Source: DATGFB01 sp032160545
GTDB lineage: Bacteria > Actinomycetota > Actinomycetes > Mycobacteriales > Jatrophihabitantaceae
Assembly (NCBI GenBank): GCA_032160545.1
Contig: JAVHVN010000074.1
Coordinates: forward strand, 1 to 35,944
Direction: 5' to 3'
Length of the DNA stretch: 35,944 nucleotides
Part shown: one piece after another, positions 24,750 through 34,101 of the stretch
Position numbering within the stretch: the stretch's first letter is position 1
How the letters are laid out: the number at the start of each line of letters is the position of its first letter
Position numbers and translations under genes: made by a program
Notes under the pieces: generated by a model
Told to the model about the DNA's origin: nothing
Databases searched by the model: none
What the model saw: the letters and a program-made list of their open reading frames with translations, nothing else

Positions 24750-25020
24750 CCGGTAGAGGGGTTGGCAGCCTGCCGGGCTGACCCGGCCACACCGATCCGC
24801 GATCGTGGGAGACCGGCCGAACCGCCGGCCTGAGTCCTCACGCGCACACGAGGGTCGGTGATGCTCATCAGCGAGAAAACCTGGGCTGGGGTGCGCAGAT
24901 TCCTATAAGACCCTGATAGCGACGTCCGCGCTCCTCGTGGGTGCAGGAAGTATGTGCAAGTCGACCGGCGACGCCGGTTACACCGTTTTCCATTCGGGAG
25001 GGGATCGGGAGATAGTTGGC
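24750..25020. promoter_or_regulatory. Intergenic space with hairpin and promoter candidate before the ABC importer operon
   Basis: This 271-bp stretch has no gene I can support. Near its left end a hairpin GCCGGG-CTGA-CCCGGC lies at 24772-24787, 22 bp after the MarR stop; it lacks a T-tract. A -10-like TATAAG lies at 24904-24909 without a clear -35. A GGGAG ribosome site lies about ten bases before the binding-protein ATG. No riboswitch fold was recognised. Confidence 0.4.
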
Positions 25021-26712
25021 ATGCGCCACAGACGTTCCGTGCTCGGGATCGGCGTTCTCGCCGCCGTTGCGCTCGTTCTCACCGCCTGTAACGGGGGTTC
25101 CGGCTCGTCCTCGTCCTCGACGGGAGCGAGCGGCAGTTCCGCCGACAAGCCGGGAGGCACCCTGCAGGTCGTGCAGGGCACCGCTCCGGACAGCCTTGAC
25201 CCTCAATTCAGCTACACGACGCAGGGCGCTGAGGCCGACGACATGGTCTACACGCCGCTGCTGCAGTACGCGGTCCAATCCGGCACAGCCGGCACCCAGC
25301 TGATTCCCGGCCTCGCAACGGCGCTGCCGACGGTGTCATCGGACCAGAAGACCTACACCCTGACCCTGCGCACGGGCCTGACGTACTCGGACGGCACGGC
25401 CGTCAAGGCGTCAGACTTCACCCACGCCATCGAGCGCGCGTGCAAGATCAGTTGGGGCGGCAAGTCCTTCTACACCGGTTACATCGCCGGTGCCGCGGCG
25501 TACGACGCGGGCACGGCGTCATCGATCAGCGGTATCAAGACCAATGACAGCACCGGTCAGATCACGATCACGCTGACGCAACCGTACGGCGCATTCGCCA
25601 ACCTGCTGGCGTTCCCGTCCAGTGCCCCGATCCCGAGCTCGACGCCGATGAAGGTGCTCTCGAACAACCCACCGGTCGGCGTAGGTCCGTACAAGTTCGG
25701 CACCATCGTGCCGAACGCGTCGTACCAGCTCGTGAAGAACCCGTCCTTCGCGGGCTTCAAGATCCCGAACATCCCGACGGGGTTCGTCGACACGGTGAAC
25801 GTCACCAAGAACACGAACACCAACACCGAGGCCCAGCTGGTGCTCGACAACCAGGCGGACATCTTCGATCCGGGTGACACCCTGCCGGCCAGCGCGCTGA
25901 GCTCGGTGCAGAGTCAGGCCAAGGACCGATACCAGACGGTGCCGCTCGCCTCGACCTACTACTTCTTCCTCAACACCCAGGTCGCCCCGTTCAACAACGT
26001 CGCCGCCCGCCAGGCGGTCAATCTCGCGACCGACCGCACCGCGCTGGCCAGGCTTTCGAGCGGATCGCTCACGCCCGGTTGCTTCTTCCTGCCCCCGACG
26101 ATCGTCGGTCACCAGGACGGCTCGTGCAACGGTGCCAACCCGACCGCGGTGCCCTCGTCCGCCGATGTGACGAAGGCCAAGCAGATGATTCAGAGCGCCG
26201 GCCTGGCCGGCACGAAGGTCACCGTCTGGAGCGAGACCCGCAGCCCCCGCCAGCAGTTCGCCGCGTACTTCAACGACCTGCTCAACCAGCTCGGCTTCAA
26301 GTCCACGCTGAAGGTCGTCCAGGACACGGTGTACTTCCAGACGATCGGGAACCAGAGCCTCGAGCCGCAGGCCGGCTTCGCCGACTGGTCACAGGACTTC
26401 CCGAACCCGTCCGACTTCTACCTGCTGCTGTCCAAGGCGGGCATCCAGAAGGTGAACAACGAGAACTTCGGCAACGTGTCGGACCCGAAGATCGAGAGCC
26501 AGCTCGCTGTGCTGAACGCGGTCCCGGCCACCAAGCTCTCGACGGTGGCGAATCAGTGGCAGTCGCTCGACACCTACGTGGCCGACCAGGCGTACGTGGA
26601 CGTGTACGGCTACCAGACGGCACCGAAGTTCATGTCGAACCGGGTGGACTTCGCCAAGGCGGTCTTCAACCCGGTGTATTACATCGAGTTCTCGACCGTC
26701 GAGCTCAAGTAG
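25021..26712 (+). CDS. Peptide/nickel-type ABC transporter substrate-binding lipoprotein (family 5)
   Basis: A 563-aa exported lipoprotein. The signal is followed by lipobox VLTACNGG with Cys23, then a Ser/Gly linker. The SBP family 5 domain starts with GGTLQVVQGTAPDSLDPQFS and continues with YTPLLQY, TYTLTLRTGLTYSDGTAVKASDF and FFLNTQVAPFNNVAARQAVNLATDR, as in DppA/OppA. The ATG at 25021 is the one that directly precedes the signal peptide; an open frame upstream adds only unlikely residues. It is the first gene of a five-gene importer operon and would capture the substrate outside the membrane. Family 5 members bind peptides, but some bind sugars, nickel or opines, so the substrate is open. 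Confidence 0.94.
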   Translation: MRHRRSVLGIGVLAAVALVLTACNGGSGSSSSSTGASGSSADKPGGTLQVVQGTAPDSLDPQFSYTTQGAEADDMVYTPLLQYAVQSGTAGTQLIPGLATALPTVSSDQKTYTLTLRTGLTYSDGTAVKASDFTHAIERACKISWGGKSFYTGYIAGAAAYDAGTASSISGIKTNDSTGQITITLTQPYGAFANLLAFPSSAPIPSSTPMKVLSNNPPVGVGPYKFGTIVPNASYQLVKNPSFAGFKIPNIPTGFVDTVNVTKNTNTNTEAQLVLDNQADIFDPGDTLPASALSSVQSQAKDRYQTVPLASTYYFFLNTQVAPFNNVAARQAVNLATDRTALARLSSGSLTPGCFFLPPTIVGHQDGSCNGANPTAVPSSADVTKAKQMIQSAGLAGTKVTVWSETRSPRQQFAAYFNDLLNQLGFKSTLKVVQDTVYFQTIGNQSLEPQAGFADWSQDFPNPSDFYLLLSKAGIQKVNNENFGNVSDPKIESQLAVLNAVPATKLSTVANQWQSLDTYVADQAYVDVYGYQTAPKFMSNRVDFAKAVFNPVYYIEFSTVELK

Positions 26713-26722
26713 TTCGGGTGCG

Positions 26723-27736
26723 ATGACAAACGCCGACGTCGTGGGGTCCGCCGAGCAGTCGGGGGACCCCACCGGCGGTGCGGGGCCGCTGCGGCTCGCA
26801 CTGCGCAGACTGAAACGAAACCGGATCGCGCTGGTCTTCGGTGTGGTCTTCGTCCTCATGGTGATCGCCTGCCTGCTCGCACCCGTGTACGCGTCCGACA
26901 TCGCACACACCGGCCCGAACACCAACCACATCAGTGAGGTCATCCAGGTCAACGGCAAGCAGACCAATGTCGTCAGCCTGAGCGATCTTCCGATCGGGCC
27001 GACCTGGCATTCGAAATTCCTGCTCGGCGCCGATCAGAACGGACGCGACGTCGCCGTGCGGCTGCTCTACGGCGGCCGGACGTCACTCGAGATCGGGCTG
27101 ATCGCGACGCTGATCACCATGATCGGCGCGACCGTGCTCGGCCTGCTCGCCGGCTTCTTCCGCGGCTGGGTCGACACGATCATCTCCCGCGTCCTCGACC
27201 TGATATGGGCCTACCCCGCACTCTTGCTCGGTGTCGCGCTGGGTGTCAGCCTGGCGGTGGGCGGCCTGTCGATCGGGCCGGTGCACATCGCAGGCGGCTC
27301 GAACCTCATCCCCGCACTGGTCATCGGGGTCGTGTACATCCCTTACGTCGCGCGGCCGGTACGCGGCGAGGTGCTCTCGTTGCGCGAGCGGGAGTTCGTG
27401 GACGCCGCTCGTACCCTGGGTCACGGCCGGCTACGCATCATGATCGGCGAAGTCCTGCCGAACCTGTCGTCGACACTGGTCGTCTTCTTCGCGCTGCAGC
27501 TTGCCCAGTCGATCGTGCTCGAGGCGGCACTGTCATTCCTCGGCGCGGGCGTCCAGGCGCCCAATGCCTCGTGGGGAACGATGCTCGCCGACGGCGTTCA
27601 GGACGTCACCGCGGCGCCGCACCTCACCCTCGTGCCGGGCATCGCCCTCGTCATCACCGTGTTGGCCGTCAACATCTTCGGCGACGGCCTGCGGCAAGCC
27701 TTCGACCCCCGCGCCCGCGTCCGCGTGGAGCGCTGA
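26723..27736 (+). CDS. ABC transporter permease, DppC/OppC type
   Basis: A 337-aa inner-membrane permease 10 bp after the binding-protein gene. A cytosolic N-terminus leads into the first helix (LVFGVVFVLMVIACLLAPVYA, in part). A long external loop with the conserved FLLGADQNGRDVAVRLLYGG marks the C-type permease. Five more helices follow, with the EAA-type cytosolic loop EFVDAARTLGHGRLRIMIGEVLPN that contacts the ATPases. The ending DGLRQAFDPRARVR is typical. It pairs with the B-type permease that follows. Confidence 0.94.
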   Translation: MTNADVVGSAEQSGDPTGGAGPLRLALRRLKRNRIALVFGVVFVLMVIACLLAPVYASDIAHTGPNTNHISEVIQVNGKQTNVVSLSDLPIGPTWHSKFLLGADQNGRDVAVRLLYGGRTSLEIGLIATLITMIGATVLGLLAGFFRGWVDTIISRVLDLIWAYPALLLGVALGVSLAVGGLSIGPVHIAGGSNLIPALVIGVVYIPYVARPVRGEVLSLREREFVDAARTLGHGRLRIMIGEVLPNLSSTLVVFFALQLAQSIVLEAALSFLGAGVQAPNASWGTMLADGVQDVTAAPHLTLVPGIALVITVLAVNIFGDGLRQAFDPRARVRVER

Positions 27737-27743
27737 GGACTTC

Positions 27744-28700
27744 ATGGCCATCGCGATCTTTGCCCTCAAGCGCCTCGCCTCGGCGATCGCCGTCCTGTTC
27801 GCCGTGAGTGTGCTGACGTTCCTGATCTTCTTCGCGATCCCGAACGGGGATCCCGCGTTGCGGCTCGCGGGGCGCACAGCCACCGCCCAGACCATCGCCA
27901 CCGTGCGCCACGACTACGGATTCGACCGGCCGCTCTGGGTGCAGTACGGCAAGGTGATGACGCAGATCCTGAACGGCAGCATCCAGTCCTACACGCAGCA
28001 CGTGACGGTGTTCTCGCAGATCAGGCGGGGGCTGCCGGCCACGCTGTCGCTCGCGATCGGCGCGGCCGTCATCTGGCTGATCGTGGGCATCGTGCTCGGC
28101 GTCATCGGCGCGCTGCGCGCGGGAAAGGCGACCGACGTCACGATCACGACGTTCAGCTTCGTCGGGATCTCTGCGCCGTCGTTCGTCCTGGGTTCGGTTC
28201 TGTTGTACCTGCTGACGTACAAGCTGCGGATCTTCCCGCCCGGTGGCTACACGTCCATCACCCAGAATCCCGTCCAGTGGGTGGAGCATCTGGTCCTGCC
28301 CTGGGTCACGCTCGCCGCCCTCTACATCGGGGTGTACGCGCAGGTGCTCAGGTCCAGCGTGCTCGACGCCATGACGACCGACTCCGTCCGCACGGCGCGC
28401 GCGAAGGGGCTTTCGCCCACCCGCGTGATGATCAAACACGTCCTGCGGATGTCACTGATCCCGATTGCATCGCTATGGGGACTGGACTTCGCCGCGGTGC
28501 TCGGCGGCAGCACCCTGGTCGTGGAGTCCGTGTTCAACCTCAACGGCGTCGGGCAGTACGCGGCGGACTCGGTACGTTCGCTGGATGTGCCCCCCGTCCT
28601 GGTGGTGACCCTCCTCGGCGCCTGCTTCGTCGTGCTGATGAACGCGATCGTCGACGTGCTGTATGCCGTCCTGGACCCTCGGATCAGGACGACCACGTGA
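27744..28700 (+). CDS. ABC transporter permease, DppB/OppB type
   Basis: A 318-aa permease. The ATG at 27744 follows GAGG and lies 7 bp after the previous stop; the open frame upstream belongs to the shadow of the preceding gene. It opens with the typical first helix (LKRLASAIAVLFAVSVLTFL) and the periplasmic NGDPALRLAGRTAT / YGFDRPLWVQY region. The EAA loop reads VRTARAKGLSPTRVMIKHVLR, and the ending is VLYAVLDPRIR. In most Dpp/Opp operons this gene comes before the C-type permease; here the order is reversed. Its TGA overlaps the next ATG by one base. Confidence 0.94.
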   Translation: MAIAIFALKRLASAIAVLFAVSVLTFLIFFAIPNGDPALRLAGRTATAQTIATVRHDYGFDRPLWVQYGKVMTQILNGSIQSYTQHVTVFSQIRRGLPATLSLAIGAAVIWLIVGIVLGVIGALRAGKATDVTITTFSFVGISAPSFVLGSVLLYLLTYKLRIFPPGGYTSITQNPVQWVEHLVLPWVTLAALYIGVYAQVLRSSVLDAMTTDSVRTARAKGLSPTRVMIKHVLRMSLIPIASLWGLDFAAVLGGSTLVVESVFNLNGVGQYAADSVRSLDVPPVLVVTLLGACFVVLMNAIVDVLYAVLDPRIRTTT

Positions 28701-29779
28701 TGAGCGACGTCGAGTTCTTCGAGAGGGAGCCAAGCACCGACGAGGTGCTGCGCGTCGAACACCTGAGGGTGAGCTTTCGTACCGAACGCGGTGTTGTGCA
28801 AGCCGTCGATGACGTCTCGTTCCGGGTGGGCCGCGGCGAGGTGCTCGCGATCGTCGGCGAATCCGGCTCCGGAAAGTCGGTCACCGCCATGACTCTCATG
28901 GGGCTGACCCGATCCCCGAACGCGACCATCAGCGGGGCGGCGCGGCTTGCCGACGGCACCGAGTTGGTCACCGCGAGCGACCGCGATCTGCGACAGGTCC
29001 GCGGCTCGCGGGTCGCGATGATCTTCCAGGACCCGATGAGCGCGCTGACCCCGGTGTATCGGGTCGGCGACCAGATCGCCGAGCAGATCCTCGCTCACGA
29101 GAAGGTGACCCGGGCGGCAGCTCGCGCGCGCGCCGTCGAGCTGCTCGATCGGGTCGGTATCCCCCGCGCGGCCGAGCGGTCCCGTGCCTATCCGCATCAA
29201 TTCTCGGGTGGGATGCGGCAGCGCGTCATGATCGCGATGGCCCTGTCCTGCTCGCCGGAGATCCTCATCGCCGACGAACCCACGACCGCGCTCGACGTGA
29301 CGATCCAGTCGCAGATCCTCGCCGAGATCGAGGATCTCCGCCAGGAGGTCGGCGTCGCGGTCGTGCTCATCACCCACGACCTCGGTGTCGTCGCCGAGGT
29401 GGCCTCACGCGTCATCGTCATGTACGCGGGCCGCGTGGTCGAGGAGTGCGAGGTCCACGAGATCTTCAAGGATCCCCTGCATCCGTACACGTGGGGCCTG
29501 CTCGGGTCCGTCCCTCGCATCGACAAGCGCCGCCCGGAGCGACTGCCGACGATCCAGGGCTCGCCCCCCTCGCTGATTCGCCCGCCGAGCGGATGTCACT
29601 TCAAGACGAGATGCCCGCACCGATTCGCGGAGTGCGACCGCGAACCGGAACTGCGGGCGCTCGAGCCGAACTCGGAGCACCGCGATCGCTGTCACCTGTC
29701 GCCGGCGGACAAGCGCACGCTGCGGATCGTCGACGGTGCCATCGGTCTGCCGGTTCCGGTCGAGAGGGACGCGTCATGA
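28700..29779 (+). CDS. ABC transporter ATP-binding protein, DppD/OppD type
   Basis: A 359-aa ATPase. Walker A is GESGSGKS at 53-60, followed by the Q-loop (MIFQDPMSALTP), signature FSGGMRQRVMIAMAL, Walker B ILIADEPTTALD and the switch histidine in LITHDLGVV. The C-terminal oligopeptide-transporter extension has a four-cysteine set (SGCHFKTRCPHRFAEC ... DRCHL); in some OppD proteins such cysteines hold an iron-sulfur cluster. The ATG overlaps the previous TGA, and a GTG three bases earlier is possible. Its stop overlaps the partner ATPase start (ATGA), which supports equal production of the two. Confidence 0.95.
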   Translation: MSDVEFFEREPSTDEVLRVEHLRVSFRTERGVVQAVDDVSFRVGRGEVLAIVGESGSGKSVTAMTLMGLTRSPNATISGAARLADGTELVTASDRDLRQVRGSRVAMIFQDPMSALTPVYRVGDQIAEQILAHEKVTRAAARARAVELLDRVGIPRAAERSRAYPHQFSGGMRQRVMIAMALSCSPEILIADEPTTALDVTIQSQILAEIEDLRQEVGVAVVLITHDLGVVAEVASRVIVMYAGRVVEECEVHEIFKDPLHPYTWGLLGSVPRIDKRRPERLPTIQGSPPSLIRPPSGCHFKTRCPHRFAECDREPELRALEPNSEHRDRCHLSPADKRTLRIVDGAIGLPVPVERDAS

Positions 29780-30972
29780 CCGATGCCGTGAGGACATCCG
29801 CCAGCACCGAAGCGGTCGCCCCACTGCTCGAGATCGACCACCTCAGCGTGATGTTCCCGGTGCGGGCCGGCACGTGGGGCGGAGTGGTCGGGCACGTCCA
29901 CGCCGTCGACGACGTCACGCTGACCCTGGCTGAGGGCGAGACGCTCGGCCTCGTCGGCGAGTCGGGCTGCGGCAAGACGACGCTGGCCCGGACCCTGGTG
30001 CGCTTGACCGAGCCCACCGGGGGGACGATCCGGTTCCGCGGCGAGGATCTGACCGCCAAGGGCCACAGGGACCTGCGCGGCTTCCGCCGGTACGTCCAGA
30101 TGGTCTTCCAGGACCCGCAGGCCTCACTCAATCCGCGCAAGCGGATCAGTCAGATCGTCGGGGCCGGCATCCGGCTGCGCGGCACGTCCAAGGGGGCGCA
30201 GGCCAGGCGCGACGTCGAAGCGCTGTTGGCCCGGGTCGGCCTCGACCCCGATCACGCGCAGCGCTATCCGCACGAGTTCTCCGGCGGGCAGCGCCAGCGC
30301 ATCGGGATCGCCCGTGCCTTGGCCGCGGATCCGAAACTCGTCATCCTGGACGAGCCGGTGTCGGCGCTCGACGTCTCGATCCAGGCGCAGATCGTCAACC
30401 TTCTCGACGACCTTCAGGACGAGCTCGCGCTGTCGTACGTGTTCGTCGCTCACGACCTCAGCGTGGTGCGCCACGTGTCGGACCGGATCGCGGTCATGTA
30501 CCTCGGCAAGATCGTCGAGCTGTCGCCCGCCGACGAGCTGTACGCGAAGCCGATGCACCCATACACGGCGAGTCTGCTCGACGCCGTCCCGATACCGGAC
30601 CCGGATCGCAGACGCGACCGGCGCCGCCTCGTCGGCGAGCTGCCGAGCGCCACGAACCCGCCACCCGGTTGCCGTTTCCACACGCGGTGTCCGTGGGCGA
30701 CGGACCTGTGCACCGAGGTCGAGCCACCGCTGGCCGAGTTCCCGAACGGGCATCAGGTGGCGTGCCACCACCCACTGAATGCGACCCCGGCGCAGCTTGC
30801 CGAAGCGACCCGCGCCGAGTCGAGTCCGCGAAGCTCCGGTGCCGAGCTCACGCTCTCCCCGGCTGAGGCGCACAAGGTCGAGATCGACGACGCCCAGGGA
30901 CAGGACGACACGCATCGAGTGCCGGGCGGCGGGGCCGGCCACGCTGGTAACCCTGGGGCCCCATCAAGCTGA
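29776..30972 (+). CDS. ABC transporter ATP-binding protein, DppF/OppF type
   Basis: A 398-aa ATPase, the last gene of the importer operon. Walker A is GESGCGKTTLARTLVRL, the Q-loop MVFQDPQASLNPRKR, the signature EFSGGQRQRIGIARAL, Walker B LVILDEPVSALD and the switch histidine in VFVAHDLSVVRHV. The C-terminal extension again carries four cysteines (PPGCRFHTRCPWATDLC ... VACHH). The last about 60 residues are a low-complexity tail rich in Ala, Ser and Gly that most DppF proteins lack; it may be a neutral extension. It works as the second half of an ATPase heterodimer with the DppD-type protein. Confidence 0.95.
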   Translation: MTDAVRTSASTEAVAPLLEIDHLSVMFPVRAGTWGGVVGHVHAVDDVTLTLAEGETLGLVGESGCGKTTLARTLVRLTEPTGGTIRFRGEDLTAKGHRDLRGFRRYVQMVFQDPQASLNPRKRISQIVGAGIRLRGTSKGAQARRDVEALLARVGLDPDHAQRYPHEFSGGQRQRIGIARALAADPKLVILDEPVSALDVSIQAQIVNLLDDLQDELALSYVFVAHDLSVVRHVSDRIAVMYLGKIVELSPADELYAKPMHPYTASLLDAVPIPDPDRRRDRRRLVGELPSATNPPPGCRFHTRCPWATDLCTEVEPPLAEFPNGHQVACHHPLNATPAQLAEATRAESSPRSSGAELTLSPAEAHKVEIDDAQGQDDTHRVPGGGAGHAGNPGAPSS

Positions 30973-31020
30973 CGGCATCATGCGCCGCGGCAAGAGCGTG
31001 AGCGGAGGCTCGGTGGCACG

Positions 31021-31866
31021 ATGACGGGCGTGATCGACGTGCAGCGGTGGATCGACGATCTTGGTTCACGTTTGCCGGTTCACGCTGACTTGCTCCGCCG
31101 ATTGCTTGCGGCGGTGGAGTCGGACAGCCGCTGGGAGTGGATGGAGTTGGGCTGCTCGGTAGCCGCCGGTCGAGGGGATGAGCTTTCCGATCTCGACCTG
31201 GCCCTGGCGTACGGCACCGGTGGGCCTCCACCGATGGACGACGTCACCCGGGTGCTGCGTGATCTCGGGGACGTCGTGGACCTGGCGGTCCAGCCGTGGG
31301 AGGACCATCACCGCTGGTGGGTTCAGTACCGCGACGGCGGGCAGATCGACCTCCTGGTGGTCCCTGCCACTATTCGCTCGGGCCGAGCTCCGCGCAGCGT
31401 GGTCCTGCTCGATCGCCAGAGTCGGTTGCAGGAGACATTCGTCCCACGCGTGTGGCGTGCACTTCCCGGCGAGCCGCGCCAGTGGCTGCTGGATGGCTGG
31501 GAGGCGCTGAGCAACGTCGTCAAGTACCTCCATCGCGGTTCGCTGCTGGAGTGCATCGAGCAACTTCACCGGGCCCGCACCCGGGTCCTGCAACTCTGGG
31601 CGGTCGGTGAGGGCGTCGACTATCCGCGCTTCGGGCTGGCCAGCCTGCTCGATGATCCAAAGGCTGCTTTGCCGGAAGGAATTGAGTCGACTTATCCGCC
31701 CGCCGAGTCGGCGGCCGTGACTGCCGCGGCGGATGCGCTTGCCAGGCTGCTTGGCGACGCGGGGCACCACGCCGAGACGGGCCTCGACAGCCCCCTTCGC
31801 AGCTTTGTCACCGGGCGAATCCGCGCTTATGTGGACGACGTCGAGCTGTCAACGCGGCGCGGCTGA
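31021..31866 (+). CDS. Nucleotidyltransferase-fold protein
   Basis: A 281-aa protein with a polymerase-beta-type nucleotidyltransferase N-terminal domain. The motif at residues 44-59 (GCSVAAGRGDELSDLD) gives the metal-binding carboxylates Asp57 and Asp59. A third, Asp110, is in GGQIDLLVVP, so the active site appears complete. The C-terminal half is helical (WRALPGEPRQWLLDGWEAL; ALARLLGDAG), as in aminoglycoside adenylyltransferase-like proteins. The family transfers a nucleotide to a small molecule, RNA or protein. The target here is unknown, and an antibiotic-resistance role should not be assumed. It begins 48 bp after the importer operon and may be read with it or singly. Confidence 0.8.
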   Translation: MTGVIDVQRWIDDLGSRLPVHADLLRRLLAAVESDSRWEWMELGCSVAAGRGDELSDLDLALAYGTGGPPPMDDVTRVLRDLGDVVDLAVQPWEDHHRWWVQYRDGGQIDLLVVPATIRSGRAPRSVVLLDRQSRLQETFVPRVWRALPGEPRQWLLDGWEALSNVVKYLHRGSLLECIEQLHRARTRVLQLWAVGEGVDYPRFGLASLLDDPKAALPEGIESTYPPAESAAVTAAADALARLLGDAGHHAETGLDSPLRSFVTGRIRAYVDDVELSTRRG

Positions 31867-32025
31867 GGGGCTGCGAACTCCACGACGGCGCCTCTGGAGC
31901 ATGCGGCTGCGATTCGGCTGAGACGAGCGGTCCGCGACGGGGGGACGCACAAGGTTCGGAACTACATTCGGCGCCATACCGGGCTGGGCCGCCAGCACGG
32001 GTTGCCAGGCCGGAGGAGACCTGCA

Positions 32026-32604
32026 GTGAGCATCAGTCTGAGCAAGGGCGGCAATGTGTCGCTGAGCAAGGAGGCCCCGGGCCTCACCGATGTAGTCGTC
32101 GGCCTCGGTTGGGACGCGCGCGTCACCAGCGGTGCCGAGTTCGATCTCGACGCGAGCGCGTTGATGGTCGGGGCGTCGGGAAAGGTGCCCTCTGACGGGC
32201 ACTTCGTCTTCTTCAACAACCTCACGAGCCCGGACGGCTCGGTCCAACACATGGGCGACAACCTCGTCGGGGGAGGCGGCGGAGACGACGAGCAGATCAA
32301 GGTGAACCTCGCCCAGGTCCCCGCCGAGATCGACAAGATCGCCATCGCCGTGTCGATCTACGAGGCCGAGGCACGCCTGGAGAACTTCGGGCAGGTCCGG
32401 AACGCCTTCATTCGTGTGGTCAACAACGCCGACGGCGTTGAGTTGACGCGCTACGACCTGTCCGAGGATGCGTCCACCGAGACCGCGATGATCTTCGGCG
32501 AGTTGTACCGCAACGGCGGCGAATGGAAGTTCCGCGCAGTCGGTCAGGGGTACAGCACCGGCCTGGCCGGTATCGCCCGCGACTTCGGCGTCCACGTCGG
32601 CTGA
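32026..32604 (+). CDS. TerD-family stress protein
   Basis: A 192-aa protein. The GTG at 32026 follows a strong GGAGGAGA site and gives the standard TerD opening VSISLSKGGNVSLSKEAPGL. The family core is complete: VVGLGWDAR, FDLDASALMV, FVFFNNLTSPDGSV, HMGDNLVGGGGGDDEQI (calcium-binding acidic region) and FGELYRNGGEWKFRAVGQGY near the end. TerD proteins are cytosolic calcium-binding proteins linked to tellurite resistance and envelope or phage stress; their exact action is not settled. No other ter genes are nearby. The 159 bp upstream hold no gene or recognisable site. Confidence 0.95.
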   Translation: MSISLSKGGNVSLSKEAPGLTDVVVGLGWDARVTSGAEFDLDASALMVGASGKVPSDGHFVFFNNLTSPDGSVQHMGDNLVGGGGGDDEQIKVNLAQVPAEIDKIAIAVSIYEAEARLENFGQVRNAFIRVVNNADGVELTRYDLSEDASTETAMIFGELYRNGGEWKFRAVGQGYSTGLAGIARDFGVHVG

Positions 32605-32691
32605 TCCGACGCACGGCATCGGGGCCTGCGGCGCTTTTCACCGGTCTGCCTCAGCCTGCGTCCGTCAGCGGCGGCTCGGGTTTGACACGCC

Positions 32692-33711
32692 TCAGTCCCC
32701 CGGTCTGACGATGGCCTTGACGACGGTCGAGTCGCGGCGTGACGCGGTCAGCGCAGCCTCGACCTCGTCAAGGCCGTAGTGGCCCGTCACGATCGAATCG
32801 AGGTCCACGCGCCCGGAGGCGGCGAGCTGGATCGCGACCGGCCACGTGTTGGCGTACCGGAACGCTCCGGTGATCGTGAGTTCGTGGTCCTGTACGTAGG
32901 GCAGGGGCAGCTGCACCGTGTCCCCGCCCATACCGACCAGGACGGCGTGCCCGGCTCGTGCCACGGCGGAGACGGCGTCCCAGGTGGCCCGCGCATTTCC
33001 CGAGCATTCCAGCAGCACGTCCGGCTCGGCCCGCGCCTCGGCCAGGGGGACCTGGCCGACGTCGACGGTGCCGAAGCCGAGCTTCTCGGCGAGGCGAAGC
33101 CGGTGCGGGTTCACGTCCGTGACTGTGACGGCGTGCGCTCCGTACGCGCGGGCGGTCTGCGCAGCGATCAGCCCGATCGGCCCCGCCCCGGTGACCAGCA
33201 CGGAACTGCCCGGCACCACGTGGCCGCGGCGGCAGGCCCAGATGCCAACCGAGAGCGGTTCCAGCAGACCCGCCGCGTCGTCACTGACGTTGTCCGGGAC
33301 CGGAAAGACGAATTCGGCGGGCATCGCCACGAACTGGCAGAACGCGCCGTCGAACGGAGGAGTAGCGAAGAACTTCACTTCGGGACACAGGTTGTAGCGG
33401 CCTCCCAGGCACTGCCGACAGGAACGGCAGGGCACGCCCGGTTCGATCGAAACCCGCTGCCCCAACTCCAACGAGGTGACCGCGGCGCCTACGGCCGCCA
33501 CGACGCCGCCGGCCTCGTGGCCCAGAACCAGGGGCGAGTCCACCACATAGGGACCCATCCGACCGTGCTCGAAATAGTGCACGTCGGAGCCGCACACCCC
33601 CACGGACCCCACCTCGACCAGTACCTCGTCGGCCGCCGGCGCCGGGACGCTGCGCTCTTCCAGGGCAATCTGTCCCGCGCCCCGCAGCACGCTCACCCGC
33701 ATCGTTGCCAT
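32692..33711 (-). CDS. Zinc-dependent alcohol/polyol dehydrogenase (sorbitol dehydrogenase-like)
   Basis: A 339-aa medium-chain dehydrogenase. The ATG at 33711 follows AGAGGG; an ATG at 33702 is possible, and upstream frame residues do not fit the family. Catalytic zinc ligands are Cys40 (GVCGSDVHY), His65-Glu66 (LGHEAGG) and Glu151 (EPLSVGIW). Structural zinc uses Cys95, 98, 101 and 109 in CxxCxxCx7C. The cofactor site is VLVTGAGPIGLIAAQ. The GSDVHYFEHGRMG segment and PLSVGIWACRRG are typical of sorbitol/xylitol dehydrogenases, which oxidise polyols with NAD. The exact substrate is not certain. It converges on the TerD gene (87-bp gap) and is divergent from the next small gene, 131 bp away. 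Confidence 0.93.
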   Translation of the reverse strand: MATMRVSVLRGAGQIALEERSVPAPAADEVLVEVGSVGVCGSDVHYFEHGRMGPYVVDSPLVLGHEAGGVVAAVGAAVTSLELGQRVSIEPGVPCRSCRQCLGGRYNLCPEVKFFATPPFDGAFCQFVAMPAEFVFPVPDNVSDDAAGLLEPLSVGIWACRRGHVVPGSSVLVTGAGPIGLIAAQTARAYGAHAVTVTDVNPHRLRLAEKLGFGTVDVGQVPLAEARAEPDVLLECSGNARATWDAVSAVARAGHAVLVGMGGDTVQLPLPYVQDHELTITGAFRYANTWPVAIQLAASGRVDLDSIVTGHYGLDEVEAALTASRRDSTVVKAIVRPGD

Positions 33712-33842
33712 GTAAGCCCTCTCGTACCCCTCAATCGGCCCGGCGGGGTCGATGTATGGCGCGAGCATGCCCGGCACTGCGCAGGACAGCACGTTCGCTG
33801 AGCCAGGTGAGCGCGGCAGCGGCGCCGGGAACAACGCTGGTC

Positions 33843-34064
33843 ATGGCCAAGGACCTCAGCAGCACCAAGAACCGCAAGCGGCTCAGCAAGAAGACGTTCG
33901 CACTGCCGGGCAAGCGCAAGTACCCGATTCCTGACAAGGCACACGCGCGCAACGCACTTGCACGAGTCGCGCAAAACGGCACGCCAGCCGAACAGAAGAA
34001 GGTGGAGGCAGCCGTGAAGAAGCGGTTCCCCGGTATCGGCAAGCAGGGGAAGAAGAAGTCTTGA
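33843..34064 (+). CDS. Small basic DUF6582-like protein
   Basis: A 73-aa, very lysine-rich protein. I start it at ATG 33843 because the conserved part begins there; the frame is open further upstream, but those residues look non-coding and the ribosome site is weak in either case. The core YPIPDKAHARNALARVAQNG, followed by TPAEQKKVEAAVKKRFPG, resembles short actinobacterial proteins placed in DUF6582. Some longer proteins carry this module at one end, and its function is unknown. High positive charge could suit nucleic-acid binding, but nothing proves it. Confidence 0.8.
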   Translation: MAKDLSSTKNRKRLSKKTFALPGKRKYPIPDKAHARNALARVAQNGTPAEQKKVEAAVKKRFPGIGKQGKKKS

Positions 34065-34101
34065 CGGGCGCCTTCCAGTAACACGTGCCCATAGGCTCGG
34101 A

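Noticed and set aside
31021..31866. Calling the nucleotidyltransferase an aminoglycoside-resistance gene
   Set aside because: Only the general fold and metal-binding carboxylates can be seen; substrate-determining features are not recognisable, so a resistance label would be invented.
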